A DNA stretch of 64,000 bases from Bradyrhizobium sp. 186 (GCF_023101685.1 NZ_CP082164.1:9765001-9829000); one strand, 5' to 3'; counted from the first letter of the stretch, positions 1-8,318 are shown. Notes: generated by a model not told the origin, from the sequence alone. A program made the numbers and translations.

Positions 1-1025
1 TTCACAAGCACTGCCAAACTGTCTGGCCTGAACAAGGCGTCCAACTCACGGACATCGTCAATGGAAGCTCGGATGGTTTCGAGAAAGGCGTTCAACCGAC
101 GAAAAACGCCTTTGAATGTGTGAGCAAACGTATGCCTCCGCTCTCGGTGCAGTGTATCTTTCCGCCCTTCGTAAGCCGCTGCATTGAGCGTTGCTCCGTT
201 GATTTCCGAGACAAGGCCTTCAAAGCCAGCGAGTACGTCTGCAAGCCGTTGATGCGGCAGGGGGTCATCGGAGAAAAAATTGGCTGCACGCACCGTCATG
301 ACCGGCTTGGGGATGACCTTGAACATCGGTAGCTGGGGAGGTTGCGGTGCCCTATCGCCATGATGGCGTTTGCGGTACTTGCGTTCCGCTGGCGTGAGTT
401 CATCCCACTCCTTCTTCTCACGCTCATACCGTTCGACAGCTCGGTTCTCGCTCTCGAAGTCCCGCAACCGCTCATCGACACTGAGGACACCCTTGTCCCT
501 CAGGAGTGCCACCGCGACCGCACCGAACAGCCTTGGCAACTGGCCTCGGAATGCGCTCTTAGTGTCCCTGTAGGTCCGCACAGCAGAGCAACACTGAAGC
601 TCCGCAAGCCACTCAAGGAAACTGGGGAGAACCGCTTGTAGGTTGCGCCAGCGGCGAAGGTTGGAGGCGTAGTCGCGAGCTTCGTCATAGTCGCTTCGTA
701 GGATTTCGAAGTCGGCACCATAGAGCTTGTCCCCGCACTCGTGGCCGACCAAGAAGCGTTGACCCTCAGTTGTCCTGATGACATATCCGGCGAGATGATT
801 GTGGTAGCGACAATGCACGCACCGAAGCCGCTCCCGCTTGGCGCCTCGGAAGTCGTACCAAAGCTCAACGAACGGCAGTTCGTCGGTGGCAGGTACGTCC
901 TCGGTCAGCCCCTTCAAACTCTCTGGGTCATTGGTGGTAAAGGCAGTACGGAGAAGTTGCTCCTCCGTTAGGGTACTCCAGTAGCTCGCGCCGACCTTAC
1001 GGGACGGCTTCGATTGCACGTTCAT
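1..1025 (-). CDS. Zinc-finger-like hypothetical protein, partial (3' end beyond window)
   Basis: An open frame of 341 codons runs leftward from ATG at 1025 and leaves the window without a stop. A GGAG ribosome-binding site lies five bases before the ATG, and codon use is coherent throughout. Residues C69, C72, H95 and C97 form a CxxC...HxC pattern in which the second half reads VGHECGDKLYG; similar pairs bind zinc in uncharacterised phage and plasmid proteins. A charged, probably coiled-coil stretch follows at about residues 205-235. I recognise no family and assign no function. It lies in the tRNA-Arg island, divergent from the serine recombinase. That it is coding is fairly sure; the zinc site is inference. 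Confidence 0.72.
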   Translation of the reverse strand, partial: MNVQSKPSRKVGASYWSTLTEEQLLRTAFTTNDPESLKGLTEDVPATDELPFVELWYDFRGAKRERLRCVHCRYHNHLAGYVIRTTEGQRFLVGHECGDKLYGADFEILRSDYDEARDYASNLRRWRNLQAVLPSFLEWLAELQCCSAVRTYRDTKSAFRGQLPRLFGAVAVALLRDKGVLSVDERLRDFESENRAVERYEREKKEWDELTPAERKYRKRHHGDRAPQPPQLPMFKVIPKPVMTVRAANFFSDDPLPHQRLADVLAGFEGLVSEINGATLNAAAYEGRKDTLHRERRHTFAHTFKGVFRRLNAFLETIRASIDDVRELDALFRPDSLAVLV

Positions 1026-1152
1026 GCTTTCTCCAGCGACTCGCCATGGTTGCACTCATTGTACCATGCGCGAGTTCCACGGCCTCGTTTTGTTCCTACC
1101 TCCTCCACCATCTTCTCGCTTTTCCCCAAGGTCTCGCATGGGTCTACCCCCG

Positions 1153-1247
1153 TGAGACGCGCGGGCGAGACATAAATTGTGTCTCAATAGGATTGACTTC
1201 TGTATTTTGAGACGCCATTGTCTCAAGGTCTAAACCCTAACGAGACA
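1153..1247. promoter_or_regulatory. Array of GAGAC inverted repeats upstream of the serine recombinase
   Basis: Two inverted repeats are visible: GAGACA at 1167-1172 with TGTCTC at 1180-1185, and TTGAGAC at 1207-1213 with GTCTCAA at 1220-1226. Single GAGAC copies lie at 1154-1158 and 1242-1246. Resolvases of the Tn3 type bind several imperfect inverted repeats just upstream of their own gene (the res site), which both serve recombination and repress the gene. Position and repetition suggest such a role here; a binding site for another repressor is equally possible. Confidence 0.5.
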
Positions 1248-1258
1248 AGAGCGGCACA

Positions 1259-1813
1259 ATGACCGTTATCGGGTACGCCCGGGTGAGCACCACCGACCAG
1301 AACCTCGACGTCCAAGAGAATGCATTGCGAACGGCAGGCTGCGACCTGATCCGCTCTGAGAAGCGCAGCGGCACCACCACCGCTGGCCGAGAGGAGCTTC
1401 GCACCGTGCTCGACTTCCTCCGCACTGGGGACGTGCTGATGGTGACGCGCATCGACCGGCTGGCGCGCAGCATCGGCGACCTGCAGGACATCGTGCGCAC
1501 AGTCAGGGCGCGCGGTGCTTCCCTAAGGGCCACAGAGCAGCCCATCGACACCAGCACGGCGGCCGGCAAGTGCTTCCTAGATATGCTCGGTGTGTTTGCC
1601 GAGTTCGAGACCAACCTCCGTAGAGAGCGGCAGCTGGAGGGTATTGCGGAGGCCAAGGCTCGCGGGGTCTACAAGGGCCGCAGGGCTTCCATTGACGCTG
1701 CGAAGGTCAGGGAGCTGCACTTGAAGGGCATGGGTGCGTCCGCCATTGCAAAGGCGCTGGGAATTGGTCGCGCTTCGGTCTACCGCGCTCTGGCACAGTC
1801 GGAGCCCTTCTAG
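1259..1813 (+). CDS. Serine recombinase (resolvase/invertase family)
   Basis: This 184-residue protein has the full length and order of Tn3-type resolvases. The N-terminal catalytic domain begins GYARVST with the nucleophile Ser10, continues with the arginine-rich VTRIDRLARS segment and the long E helix (about residues 100-135), and ends in a helix-turn-helix (about residues 150-180: GASAIAKALGIGRASVYRAL). It would catalyse site-specific strand exchange through a 5'-phosphoserine link. ATG at 1259 follows the GAGAC repeat array that may be its target and operator. Its stop codon overlaps by four bases the stop of the convergent 145-aa gene. Confidence 0.92.
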   Translation: MTVIGYARVSTTDQNLDVQENALRTAGCDLIRSEKRSGTTTAGREELRTVLDFLRTGDVLMVTRIDRLARSIGDLQDIVRTVRARGASLRATEQPIDTSTAAGKCFLDMLGVFAEFETNLRRERQLEGIAEAKARGVYKGRRASIDAAKVRELHLKGMGASAIAKALGIGRASVYRALAQSEPF

Positions 1814-2247
1814 GGAGTTCTTCCCTTCATCACGCTGATCTTCCACGTGATCTTGAACTGCTCGCCGGGCTGCTCATGCAGTTGAAAGGCGCAGTGCATA
1901 TTCGCGTGGCTGATCAGATCGCCATAGGTGCCGTCATCGAGCCTCGTTGTGAACACCCTCCACAACATAGCGATGGTCTGGATGTTGTTCCCCGTACTAT
2001 CCGACGACATGCCTTCATCGTGGATGCTCGCAATAAGGCCGTCCGCGAACGTCCCCAGCTCCACGCCCGGCATCATCTTATCTCGCATTCTCGGGAGCAT
2101 CTCTAGGACGCCGTCCCGCTGAGAAGCTGTTCCGTGCCAGTTGAGCGCAAGCTTATCATCCACCGTGGCGGTGACGTTGCCGGTGTTAGTTGCGCCTGCC
2201 GTGAATGCCTCGCGCACGTAGTTCAGTTTGCGTCCCAGCCCGAACAT
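1810..2247 (-). CDS. Hypothetical protein of the island (145 aa)
   Basis: I do not recognise this protein. I chose ATG at 2247 (MFGLGRKLNYVREAFTAGA) because AAGGGG lies a few bases upstream and the product looks well formed; the frame stays open to an ATG at 2328, which would add 27 residues of low-complexity, Arg/Ser-rich sequence. The product appears soluble, with no signal peptide or membrane segment. It has a Gly/Thr/Asn-rich N-terminal part and a mixed alpha/beta C-terminal half (WRVFTTRLDDGTYGDL). It is convergent with the serine recombinase and overlaps its stop by four bases. Codon use suggests it is real. Confidence 0.55.
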   Translation of the reverse strand: MFGLGRKLNYVREAFTAGATNTGNVTATVDDKLALNWHGTASQRDGVLEMLPRMRDKMMPGVELGTFADGLIASIHDEGMSSDSTGNNIQTIAMLWRVFTTRLDDGTYGDLISHANMHCAFQLHEQPGEQFKITWKISVMKGRTP

Positions 2248-2377
2248 AACGCCCCTTCCCCCTTCAGCACGTCGCTGACCCATCGCTGGTTGACTAGAAC
2301 GCCTCGGGGTCGCGAGGACGAATGCCATGAACTTCTTCAGCTCTGCGTTGGACTGCCGCAGCCGCTCCCGATGTTAA

Positions 2378-2926
2378 GTCGCTCAGGCTTGTTGTGAACA
2401 GGCCTCAATCTCGAAGAAGTGCAACATCCATTGCCGAGGCAAGCCGCCTGAGGCAAGAGCTGAGGCGCTTGCGGGTCCCATCTGCTCCACCGGGCCCCTT
2501 TCTGAACGCCCCGGCCCCCCGGCTTCCAAATGCTCGGGCTTCAAGGGCGACCGCCACCGGGCCGACAGCAGTCGTGCGTGGTTCAGAGACAATCACTTAA
2601 ATGGCCAATGCCGCCGAAACATAGAGAAGCTCTGGTCGCAACTGTACCGCCTCAAGCCCAATGAGGCCTCCAAGGGCACCGATGATTGCCCCGGTGCCAA
2701 AGGCGGGCGCGCTGCGTCGATTGTCAGGCATGGGCCCACGAGAGGATGTGGCGCAGGTGCGCCTTGGCTGGCGGCCCGTGTCCCGTCGTGGCGGTCTGCT
2801 GTACGAGCAGCTTACGGCGACCGTGGGGTCCTCAACGATCCCAGATGGGCCTTTGGTGTCGAGGAGCTAAATCCCTCTGGTGGGCTGGCGGGGGTCTTCG
2901 GAGGCGGCCTCGGTATCTGGATATAA
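2378..2926 (+). other. Startless 182-codon open frame, possibly a decayed gene
   Basis: Between the TAA at 2375-2377 and the TAA at 2924-2926 one plus-strand frame stays open for 182 codons, but contains no ATG, GTG or TTG. The middle reads like protein, for example AWFRDNHLNGQCRRNIEKLW near 2560-2620, with several Cys residues in the N-terminal half and G/C-ending codons. The last third is less convincing. It could be the rest of a phage-type gene whose start was lost by deletion or frameshift, or chance in GC-rich DNA. The same 2.25-3.1 kb gap holds no other convincing gene. Confidence 0.3.
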
Positions 2927-3100
2927 ACTGGTCCCATTGTACCTGTGCCCCCCTGTGCCGTCTCTCTCCTCCTCTCCCCTCTATCTGCCTGTCTTCCCTA
3001 TATAATTCATCTACTACCCCCCTCCCCTAAGCTCCCCCCTATGCTCCTCTAGTTCCTCTGTGGCCCTCCTGTCCCCCCTCTCTGTATCTGGTTATGAACT
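2913..3100. repeat. Polypyrimidine tract bracketed by 17-bp direct repeats
   Basis: From about 2938 to 3110 the plus strand is almost entirely C and T, with runs such as CTCTCTCCTCCTCTCCCC. It is bracketed by GTATCTGGATATAAACT (2913-2929) and GTATCTGGTTATGAACT (3084-3100), two mismatches in 17. It lies immediately downstream of the polymerase-like gene; its transcript would be purine-rich here. Strong strand asymmetry plus flanking repeats is unusual in this genome. A replication, priming or termination signal of the element is possible; nothing proves a function. Confidence 0.5.
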
Positions 3101-3115
3101 TCTCTCTTGGAGCCT

Positions 3116-4465
3116 CTATCCAACGTCGGATAGTGGCCCGTTGAACTTCAACCTTGGGACTACCTTCTGTTGGGACTGAAACCTGCTCCTCAGCGCCTCT
3201 TCTGCCACCTCGGCCTTAGAGACCGGAACAATCAGGCTGTCGTGGACACTCAGGCTCGGAGTTGAGTGATGGTGCATCAAATCCAGCATGGCTGAAAACA
3301 TCACCGAGCTTTCCAGCCACATCAAGTCGGCCCAGCTATAGACCCGACCATTGAGGGGCTCGCCCCAACTCTTCAGCACCGGATACTTGGTGAAAACAGC
3401 TTTCGTGATTTCGGCAGGACGATACTCGCTGAGGCCGGGATCACCATCCAGCATGTCCTTGGGCCATCTCTTGATCGGCTTGCTGTTACCGAACGTCCCC
3501 ACGAACCATTGCTTCACGGCTCCTCGGTGCTCCAATCCAAGGCCCGGCAGTAAGTACGGGTCCTCGGTTAAGTCCAACTGGAGCCCGTGGAGCGACAGGA
3601 AAATGGTCAGGTAACTTCCGCTGAGGTCGATTTCCGCCACCGGCTCGCCATTGATCGTCATCTTCCGCCGCGCCTCAGAAGACATCACTTGGTAGCTCTC
3701 GGTGAAGTGTTGGCTATACAGCCGGCCTCCCTTGTTCCAATCGAAGTGAGGATCGTCACCGTTCTGGAAGATGCGGACGTAGCCATGATGCTGGCCTCCG
3801 CGCAGTATCTGTTTTGCGAAGAACTCATTCATCTCGGAGATGACATGCTCCATCCCCCCGAGCGCTGGTGTCCTCTCGAACTCCATGGGCTTTCCGGGGA
3901 TGTCCGAGCTTCTGAAGAAGTTCTTGAGCTTGCGCTTCCGCAGCTCCACCGGATGCTTGGGAAGGTCGTACTCGAACTCAAAGTGGTCGAGCACAGCGCT
4001 GGGAGGCACCCCCTGCTCAGTGCAGAACGTCAGCAGCTCCGGTGTCGCACGGAAACGAGCGGCGTACTTCCCCATGTCGGAATGTTCGCCTGAGACCTTG
4101 TGTCCCGGTACGTGCTGTAAGAAGCCCAACCCTTCAAGACCGTTGTATAGCTGATCAAACGCGTGACGGCCCACCGAGGCCCCTGTGAAGGACGTCTTGT
4201 TCAACGACTTATAGACCCAACCGTTGGGCTCCTCCGCATCGTACGGACGCAAGAGGTCAGCCAAGAATGCTCCCGTGGCGTACTCCAGCTTACCCGCCGT
4301 ATCCTTCCGCTTCTTTTGACGTAACCCGGCACGGAGAGTGTGTTCCTCCACCATCGACGCGAGCTTCGCGACAAGAGCTATGGCTTGCTCGGAGGTTGGG
4401 TGTGCTCGTAGCGAGGCGTATTTTGCTGCTTGCAGGAGTTCTTTGTCGATGTGGATAGGCGTCAT
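3116..4465 (-). CDS. Family A-like polymerase palm protein (TV-Pol type) of a mobile element
   Basis: The 449-residue protein carries the core motifs of superfamily A polymerases in its C-terminal half. Motif A is VAEIDLSGSY with Asp280. A motif B-like helix has R314, K318 and F325-G326. Motif C is SVHDSLIVPV with His408-Asp409. Compare VSADYSQIEL, RAKAINFGIIYG and QVHDELIFEV in the window's own PolA. The 5' nuclease and 3'-5' exonuclease domains are absent, and residues 1-240 resemble nothing I know. Size, motifs and position beside a tyrosine integrase fit the TV-Pol group of transposon and virus polymerases, proposed to act as primase-polymerases. Its ATG overlaps the integrase stop (ATGA), implying coupled translation. 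Motifs are seen directly; activity is inferred. Confidence 0.68.
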   Translation of the reverse strand: MTPIHIDKELLQAAKYASLRAHPTSEQAIALVAKLASMVEEHTLRAGLRQKKRKDTAGKLEYATGAFLADLLRPYDAEEPNGWVYKSLNKTSFTGASVGRHAFDQLYNGLEGLGFLQHVPGHKVSGEHSDMGKYAARFRATPELLTFCTEQGVPPSAVLDHFEFEYDLPKHPVELRKRKLKNFFRSSDIPGKPMEFERTPALGGMEHVISEMNEFFAKQILRGGQHHGYVRIFQNGDDPHFDWNKGGRLYSQHFTESYQVMSSEARRKMTINGEPVAEIDLSGSYLTIFLSLHGLQLDLTEDPYLLPGLGLEHRGAVKQWFVGTFGNSKPIKRWPKDMLDGDPGLSEYRPAEITKAVFTKYPVLKSWGEPLNGRVYSWADLMWLESSVMFSAMLDLMHHHSTPSLSVHDSLIVPVSKAEVAEEALRSRFQSQQKVVPRLKFNGPLSDVG

Positions 4466-6330
4466 TTTCTTCCGTTGGCGCGAGTAAGAGTTGGTTTGTC
4501 CAGCGGACGAACACGCGACAGGTCAAGGCCGGGATAGGAAATGCGGTTTACGGCGTCCGACAGTGCGGCAGCACCGAACCGCGACAACATGGCGTTAGCG
4601 CCGTAGCCCCAGCTCACCGAGGATGCCTGAGCGTGACCGATCAGAGCTTCGCGCATCTCATGATCCGCCCTGCCTCTGCGCAGCGCGTCCTTTACGGTGT
4701 GTTTGAAGCTGTGGAATACCTTGGCTTTATCCGTGACCCCTGCGGCCCGGAGATAACGGCCAAACCATTGGGACCACGCGGGCACGCCAGCGCGGCCCCG
4801 GTCGGGAGATACCGAGGGGAACAGCCACGCATCCGCGCCATCCGCCTTCCGACGCTCCTCGACATAGCTGAGGAAGCCCAAGCGGATCACTTCGGGATGT
4901 ACGGGTACGACACGCTCGGATGCGTCTGTCTTGACCCGCTTGCCTCGTGCTCGCTCAGTCACGAAGTATAGCAAGGGCACTCGCGTTTCAGCGTCTACCT
5001 GCACATTAGCAGCGGTGAGGCTTCCCAATTCCGCCTGCCGTGCGCCAGAGAAGAGCGCAAGCACAGGCAACCAAAAACCAGCCGCCCCTGCTCCTAGCGC
5101 GAACTTGTGTTCTGTGAATACCGCCGCATTAAACAGCGATTGAAGCTCCGCAATCTCAAACGACGTGCGCTCGGAGCGTTCCTCTGGAAGCCTGAGTTTG
5201 CTGAATGGGTCGGTCCACTGCACCTCCTCTGGCACGAGGCCGTTATCGTTCGCCCAGATGCAAACGGACTGAACCGCACCCAGTTGCTTGTTGATGGTGG
5301 CCGCGGTGATCCTCGGCTCTTCCGGGTGCTCGCGTCCCCACTCGGCTTGCGCTGGAAGCGTTGCACGCAGCAGATCACCTTGCCTCAACCGAGGTACGTC
5401 CTGAAGCGCCTTGCGGTATTCCAGCGCGTGCTTCTTCTTGATCGCCGCTACAGGCATGTTGCCGTGAAGCTGCACAAACATGTCCACGCTGCGGCTAAAC
5501 TCATCCACTGTTCGTTTGGGTCGCGCTCGGTGTCGCTTCCAACCCTCCAACGCGTCTTTCAGCGTCCCTCCGTCTGCTGTTGTCGCCGCAGCACCCGGCA
5601 ACGCGAGCGGAGGGGTCTCAACTGTAATGCCCTCGTCGCGCTTCCTGATGTCCTCAAGGGCTCGCAGGTACGAATGCAGGCACGCCGTGCTTAGCCTGAT
5701 GTAAGCCGGGCTGTGCTCGTCCAGCTCGATGTTGAAGGCCCACATGGCTTCCAACACATGATCCTGAACAGCGGAGATGTCGCCCATAGCAGCGGCCTCG
5801 CGCATCTCGCGCAACGTATCGATCAGTTCACCACGGTTCTCCTCGAACACCCGGCGCGGCATCCCATACTGCGGCCACTCCTCATGCGGGATTAGCGGCG
5901 GCTCCGCAGCCCCCTCAAGGCGAATGATTTCCGCCTCAATGCGCTTCCTCCCATCGCGACCACCGAAGCGAAAACGTTCATCATCCGCCATCGCCTTGGC
6001 ATACACGTACTCGGACATGCGCTTGATTTCGGTGTCGTTCAGGCTGGTGCGCTTGGCCCGTGGGGCTGTGGTCGTCGCTAGGCGCGCCTTTGCCTTGGCG
6101 ATGATGCGGTCAAATTCCGCCAACACAGGCTTGGCCCGTATGTTGGCCTCGCGGGGGTCCTTGGTCCCCAGTGAGCGCTTCAAGTGCTTCTGCACCGGCT
6201 TGCCGTTGTTCAGCTCACGCGCAACCGCCGCCTGAAGCCCCTTGGGTTTCTCTGGCACCGTCTTCCGGGCACAGTACGTCCCGTGTCTATCTTTGATTAC
6301 ACCCATCAATACGCGCACGATTAGCACCAC
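4462..6330 (-). CDS. Tyrosine recombinase / integrase
   Basis: This is the integrase of the tRNA-Arg island. The N-terminal part (GTYCARKTVPEKPKG) resembles the short N-terminal domain of phage-type integrases. A core-binding region spans about residues 255-375, followed by the catalytic domain. Counting from GTG at 6330, the active-site set is R431 (SGARQAELG), H540-x-x-K543 (HSFKHT, where most relatives have Arg), H566 (LIGHA) and the nucleophile Y576 (SWGYGAN). ATG at 6306 is an equally plausible start, since the conserved part begins just after it; neither has a clear ribosome-binding site. The gene reads away from the tRNA and is translationally coupled to the polymerase gene. Confidence 0.93.
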   Translation of the reverse strand: MVLIVRVLMGVIKDRHGTYCARKTVPEKPKGLQAAVARELNNGKPVQKHLKRSLGTKDPREANIRAKPVLAEFDRIIAKAKARLATTTAPRAKRTSLNDTEIKRMSEYVYAKAMADDERFRFGGRDGRKRIEAEIIRLEGAAEPPLIPHEEWPQYGMPRRVFEENRGELIDTLREMREAAAMGDISAVQDHVLEAMWAFNIELDEHSPAYIRLSTACLHSYLRALEDIRKRDEGITVETPPLALPGAAATTADGGTLKDALEGWKRHRARPKRTVDEFSRSVDMFVQLHGNMPVAAIKKKHALEYRKALQDVPRLRQGDLLRATLPAQAEWGREHPEEPRITAATINKQLGAVQSVCIWANDNGLVPEEVQWTDPFSKLRLPEERSERTSFEIAELQSLFNAAVFTEHKFALGAGAAGFWLPVLALFSGARQAELGSLTAANVQVDAETRVPLLYFVTERARGKRVKTDASERVVPVHPEVIRLGFLSYVEERRKADGADAWLFPSVSPDRGRAGVPAWSQWFGRYLRAAGVTDKAKVFHSFKHTVKDALRRGRADHEMREALIGHAQASSVSWGYGANAMLSRFGAAALSDAVNRISYPGLDLSRVRPLDKPTLTRANGRK

Positions 6331-6406
6331 CGCTTGTGACCACCACGCGGCAGCTAAGCGCTTGTATCTGCGTTAGTTATTGATTTCCAATGGGAACTTG
6401 TGCGAC

Positions 6407-6483
6407 TGGCGCGCCCGGAACGATTCGAACGTCCGACCCTCAGATTCGTAGTCTGATGCTCTATCCAGCTGAGCTACGGGCGC
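6407..6483 (-). tRNA. tRNA-Arg (anticodon ACG)
   Basis: Read on the minus strand, the 7-bp acceptor stem GCGCCCG pairs with CGGGCGC, followed by G and an encoded CCA. The D arm contains GCTCAGCTGGATAGAGC, the anticodon arm TCAGA-CTACGAA-TCTGA gives anticodon ACG, and the T arm contains GTTCGAATC. It reads CGU codons, with A34 normally deaminated to inosine. Its 3' end faces the integrase and is the probable attachment site of the island. Confidence 0.97.
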
Positions 6484-6631
6484 GTGTTTCGCAAACAGCG
6501 ATTGCGGGCATGACCCACATGCAGCCCCCGGCGGAGCCGGAGGGGTGCGAAAGAGCGCTTTGACTAACCGCTCTTGTCCCGGTTGGCAAGGTCCGGAGTG
6601 GCGGTATTTTGGGGCATTTCCGCTTCCCAAC

Positions 6632-6731
6632 CGTCATTCCGGGGCGCGACGGAGTCGCGAGCCCGGAATCCATAACCACCAGTCGGGGTTATGGATTCCG
6701 GGCCTGGCCCTTCGGGCCATCCCGGAATGAC
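6632..6731. repeat. RUP-like palindrome (CGTCATTCCGG family)
   Basis: A large imperfect palindrome begins CGTCATTCCGGGGCGCG and ends CCATCCCGGAATGAC, with an inner GGATTCCGGGC / GCCCGGAATCC pair. Related units occur at 54568 and 58651. It lies between tRNA-Arg and the sensor kinase stop. Confidence 0.8.
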
Positions 6732-6734
6732 AAG

Positions 6735-6774
6735 AATCAAAGGTGCGCGGCACTAATCAAAGGTGCGCGGCACT
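6735..6774. repeat. Two tandem copies of a 20-bp unit
   Basis: AATCAAAGGTGCGCGGCACT is repeated exactly twice head to tail, just after the palindrome and 18 bases from the sensor kinase stop codon. It looks like a recent slippage duplication. Confidence 0.9.
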
Positions 6775-6791
6775 CGGCCTCTGGAGGCCGA

Positions 6792-8318
6792 CTACGCCCG
6801 CGCCCGCTCGTTGCGAATGGAGAGCAGTTCCACGGGGCGGTCGGGGATGACGATCCGGAAGGTGGCGCCGATGGTGCCTTCGACCAGATGGATGTCGCCG
6901 CCATGGGCGCGGACGAGCTCGGCGGCAATCGCCAGTCCAAGGCCGCTGCCGCCGGGGCGGCCGGAGGTCTGGAACGCCTCGAACAGGTGCTCCCGGGTCC
7001 TCTCGGGCACGCCCGGGCCGGTGTCGGAGACCTCGAGAATGGCGACGGCGCCCTCGCGCTTGCCGGTAATCCGGATCTGCTGGACCCCGCCGCTCTCGCC
7101 GGATGAATGGCTTTCCAGCGCCTGGGCGGCGTTGCGGACGAGGTTGAGCAGCACGCGGAAGAGCTGATCGGGATCGGCATCGACCGCAAGCCCGCGCTCG
7201 ATCGCGGCGACCCAGGCGATCGAGGCGTCGCTGGCGAGGCCCGCGGTCTCGCGCACCTCCAGCACCACCGGCTCGATCAGGAGCATGCGGCGGTCGGGCG
7301 CAGCCTCCTGAGCGCGGCCGTAGGACAGCGTCGACTGGCAGAAGGCGATGGCGCGCTCCAGCGAGCGCACGAGCTTTGGCGCGAATCGCTGCACCCGCGG
7401 GTCCGGCACGCTGGCGAGCTGGTCCGACAGCAGCTGCGCCGAGGCCAGCAGATTGCGCAAATCGTGGTTGATCTTGGAGACGGCGAGGCCGAGCGCTGCG
7501 AGCCGGCTCTTCTGATTGAGCATCGACATCAGGTCGCGCTGCATGTCCGACAATTCGCGTTCGGCGACCCCGATCTCGTCGCTGCGCTGGCTCGGCACGA
7601 TGATCCGCGCCGAGCTTTCAGGGTTTTCGTGGAAGCCGACCAGGCTCGCGGTGAGCCGCCGCATCGGTCGCACGAACAGGTAATGCAGCGCGAGGTAGAC
7701 CAGGCCCGCGGTCAGCACCGCGATGATCAGCGCGACCACCACGACGTTGCGGGAGAAGCGGTACATCGACTGCCGCAGTGGCAGCTCGTCGGTGACGATC
7801 TCGATGAACTGGGCACTGCCGACGCCGGGCCCGACGATGCGGATGGCCTGGTTGCCGGTCTCCAGCATCATCCGGAATGAGCCGGTGATCGCCTCCCAGG
7901 CTGTCATGTCGCGCAGGTCGATGTCGTGCTCGATGGCAGCCGGCAAATTGTCGCTGGCGAGCAGCCGGCGCTGCTGCCCCATCTTGATCGCAACCGCGCG
8001 CGCGTTGATGCTTTTCAGGATCTGGCGCGACAGCGAATCGGGGACCATGCCGAGCGGCGCCGCATCGAGCACCAGCGCCGCCGTGTTGGCCGCCGCCACG
8101 CGGTCGTTCAGCCGATTGACCCAGAAGTTGGCGATCGCAGGCACGTAGAGCAGGATCGCCGCGATCATCACCAGTGGAACGGTCAGCAGCAGCAGCTTGC
8201 CGGACAGGCCGAGCCCGCGCGGCCCGCGCAGCCGCGTCACCGGCTGGTCCGGCTGATCCAGAGCTCGATCCAGAGCTCGATCCAGATCTTGGGTCGGCTG
8301 GAGGTCTGTCGCTACCAC
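6792..8318 (-). CDS. Membrane sensor histidine kinase
   Basis: The protein (508 aa) would autophosphorylate on His and pass the phosphate to a response regulator. Two membrane segments (about residues 38-66 and 190-214) enclose a periplasmic sensor region of roughly 120 residues, then a HAMP-like linker. The H box is KINHDLRNLL with His285, followed by the N box (LVRNAAQAL), G1 (DTGPGVP) and G2 (GSGLGLAI). No response regulator gene is adjacent, so the partner is unknown. The start is a GTG at 8318 and is uncertain. Codons near residues 12-20 contain a 12-bp unit repeated at 8258-8281, giving RALD-RALD; being in frame it changes only length. Confidence 0.88.
   Translation of the reverse strand: MVATDLQPTQDLDRALDRALDQPDQPVTRLRGPRGLGLSGKLLLLTVPLVMIAAILLYVPAIANFWVNRLNDRVAAANTAALVLDAAPLGMVPDSLSRQILKSINARAVAIKMGQQRRLLASDNLPAAIEHDIDLRDMTAWEAITGSFRMMLETGNQAIRIVGPGVGSAQFIEIVTDELPLRQSMYRFSRNVVVVALIIAVLTAGLVYLALHYLFVRPMRRLTASLVGFHENPESSARIIVPSQRSDEIGVAERELSDMQRDLMSMLNQKSRLAALGLAVSKINHDLRNLLASAQLLSDQLASVPDPRVQRFAPKLVRSLERAIAFCQSTLSYGRAQEAAPDRRMLLIEPVVLEVRETAGLASDASIAWVAAIERGLAVDADPDQLFRVLLNLVRNAAQALESHSSGESGGVQQIRITGKREGAVAILEVSDTGPGVPERTREHLFEAFQTSGRPGGSGLGLAIAAELVRAHGGDIHLVEGTIGATFRIVIPDRPVELLSIRNERARA

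Larger units (their letters stand above)
1..6406. mobile_element. Right end of a tRNA-Arg-integrated genomic island
   Basis: A tyrosine integrase points away from, and begins 76 bases from, the 3' end of tRNA-Arg, the usual layout of elements that integrate into the 3' part of a tRNA gene. The segment carries a second (serine) recombinase, a polymerase-like gene and unknown genes, and by eye is less GC-rich than the rest. It lacks the RUP palindromes that fill nearly every intergenic gap after 6.6 kb. The left attachment site (a repeat of the tRNA 3' end) is not in the window, so total size is unknown. Confidence 0.8.

Noticed and set aside
1..6406. Search for the second attachment repeat of the tRNA-Arg 3' end within the island part
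   Set aside because: No copy of the tRNA 3' sequence (GTTCGAATCGTTCCGGGCGC) was found here; the other end must lie outside the window.
8258..8281. 12-bp tandem repeat in the sensor kinase gene, considered as a phase-variation switch
   Set aside because: The unit is a multiple of three, so copy change would not shift the frame.
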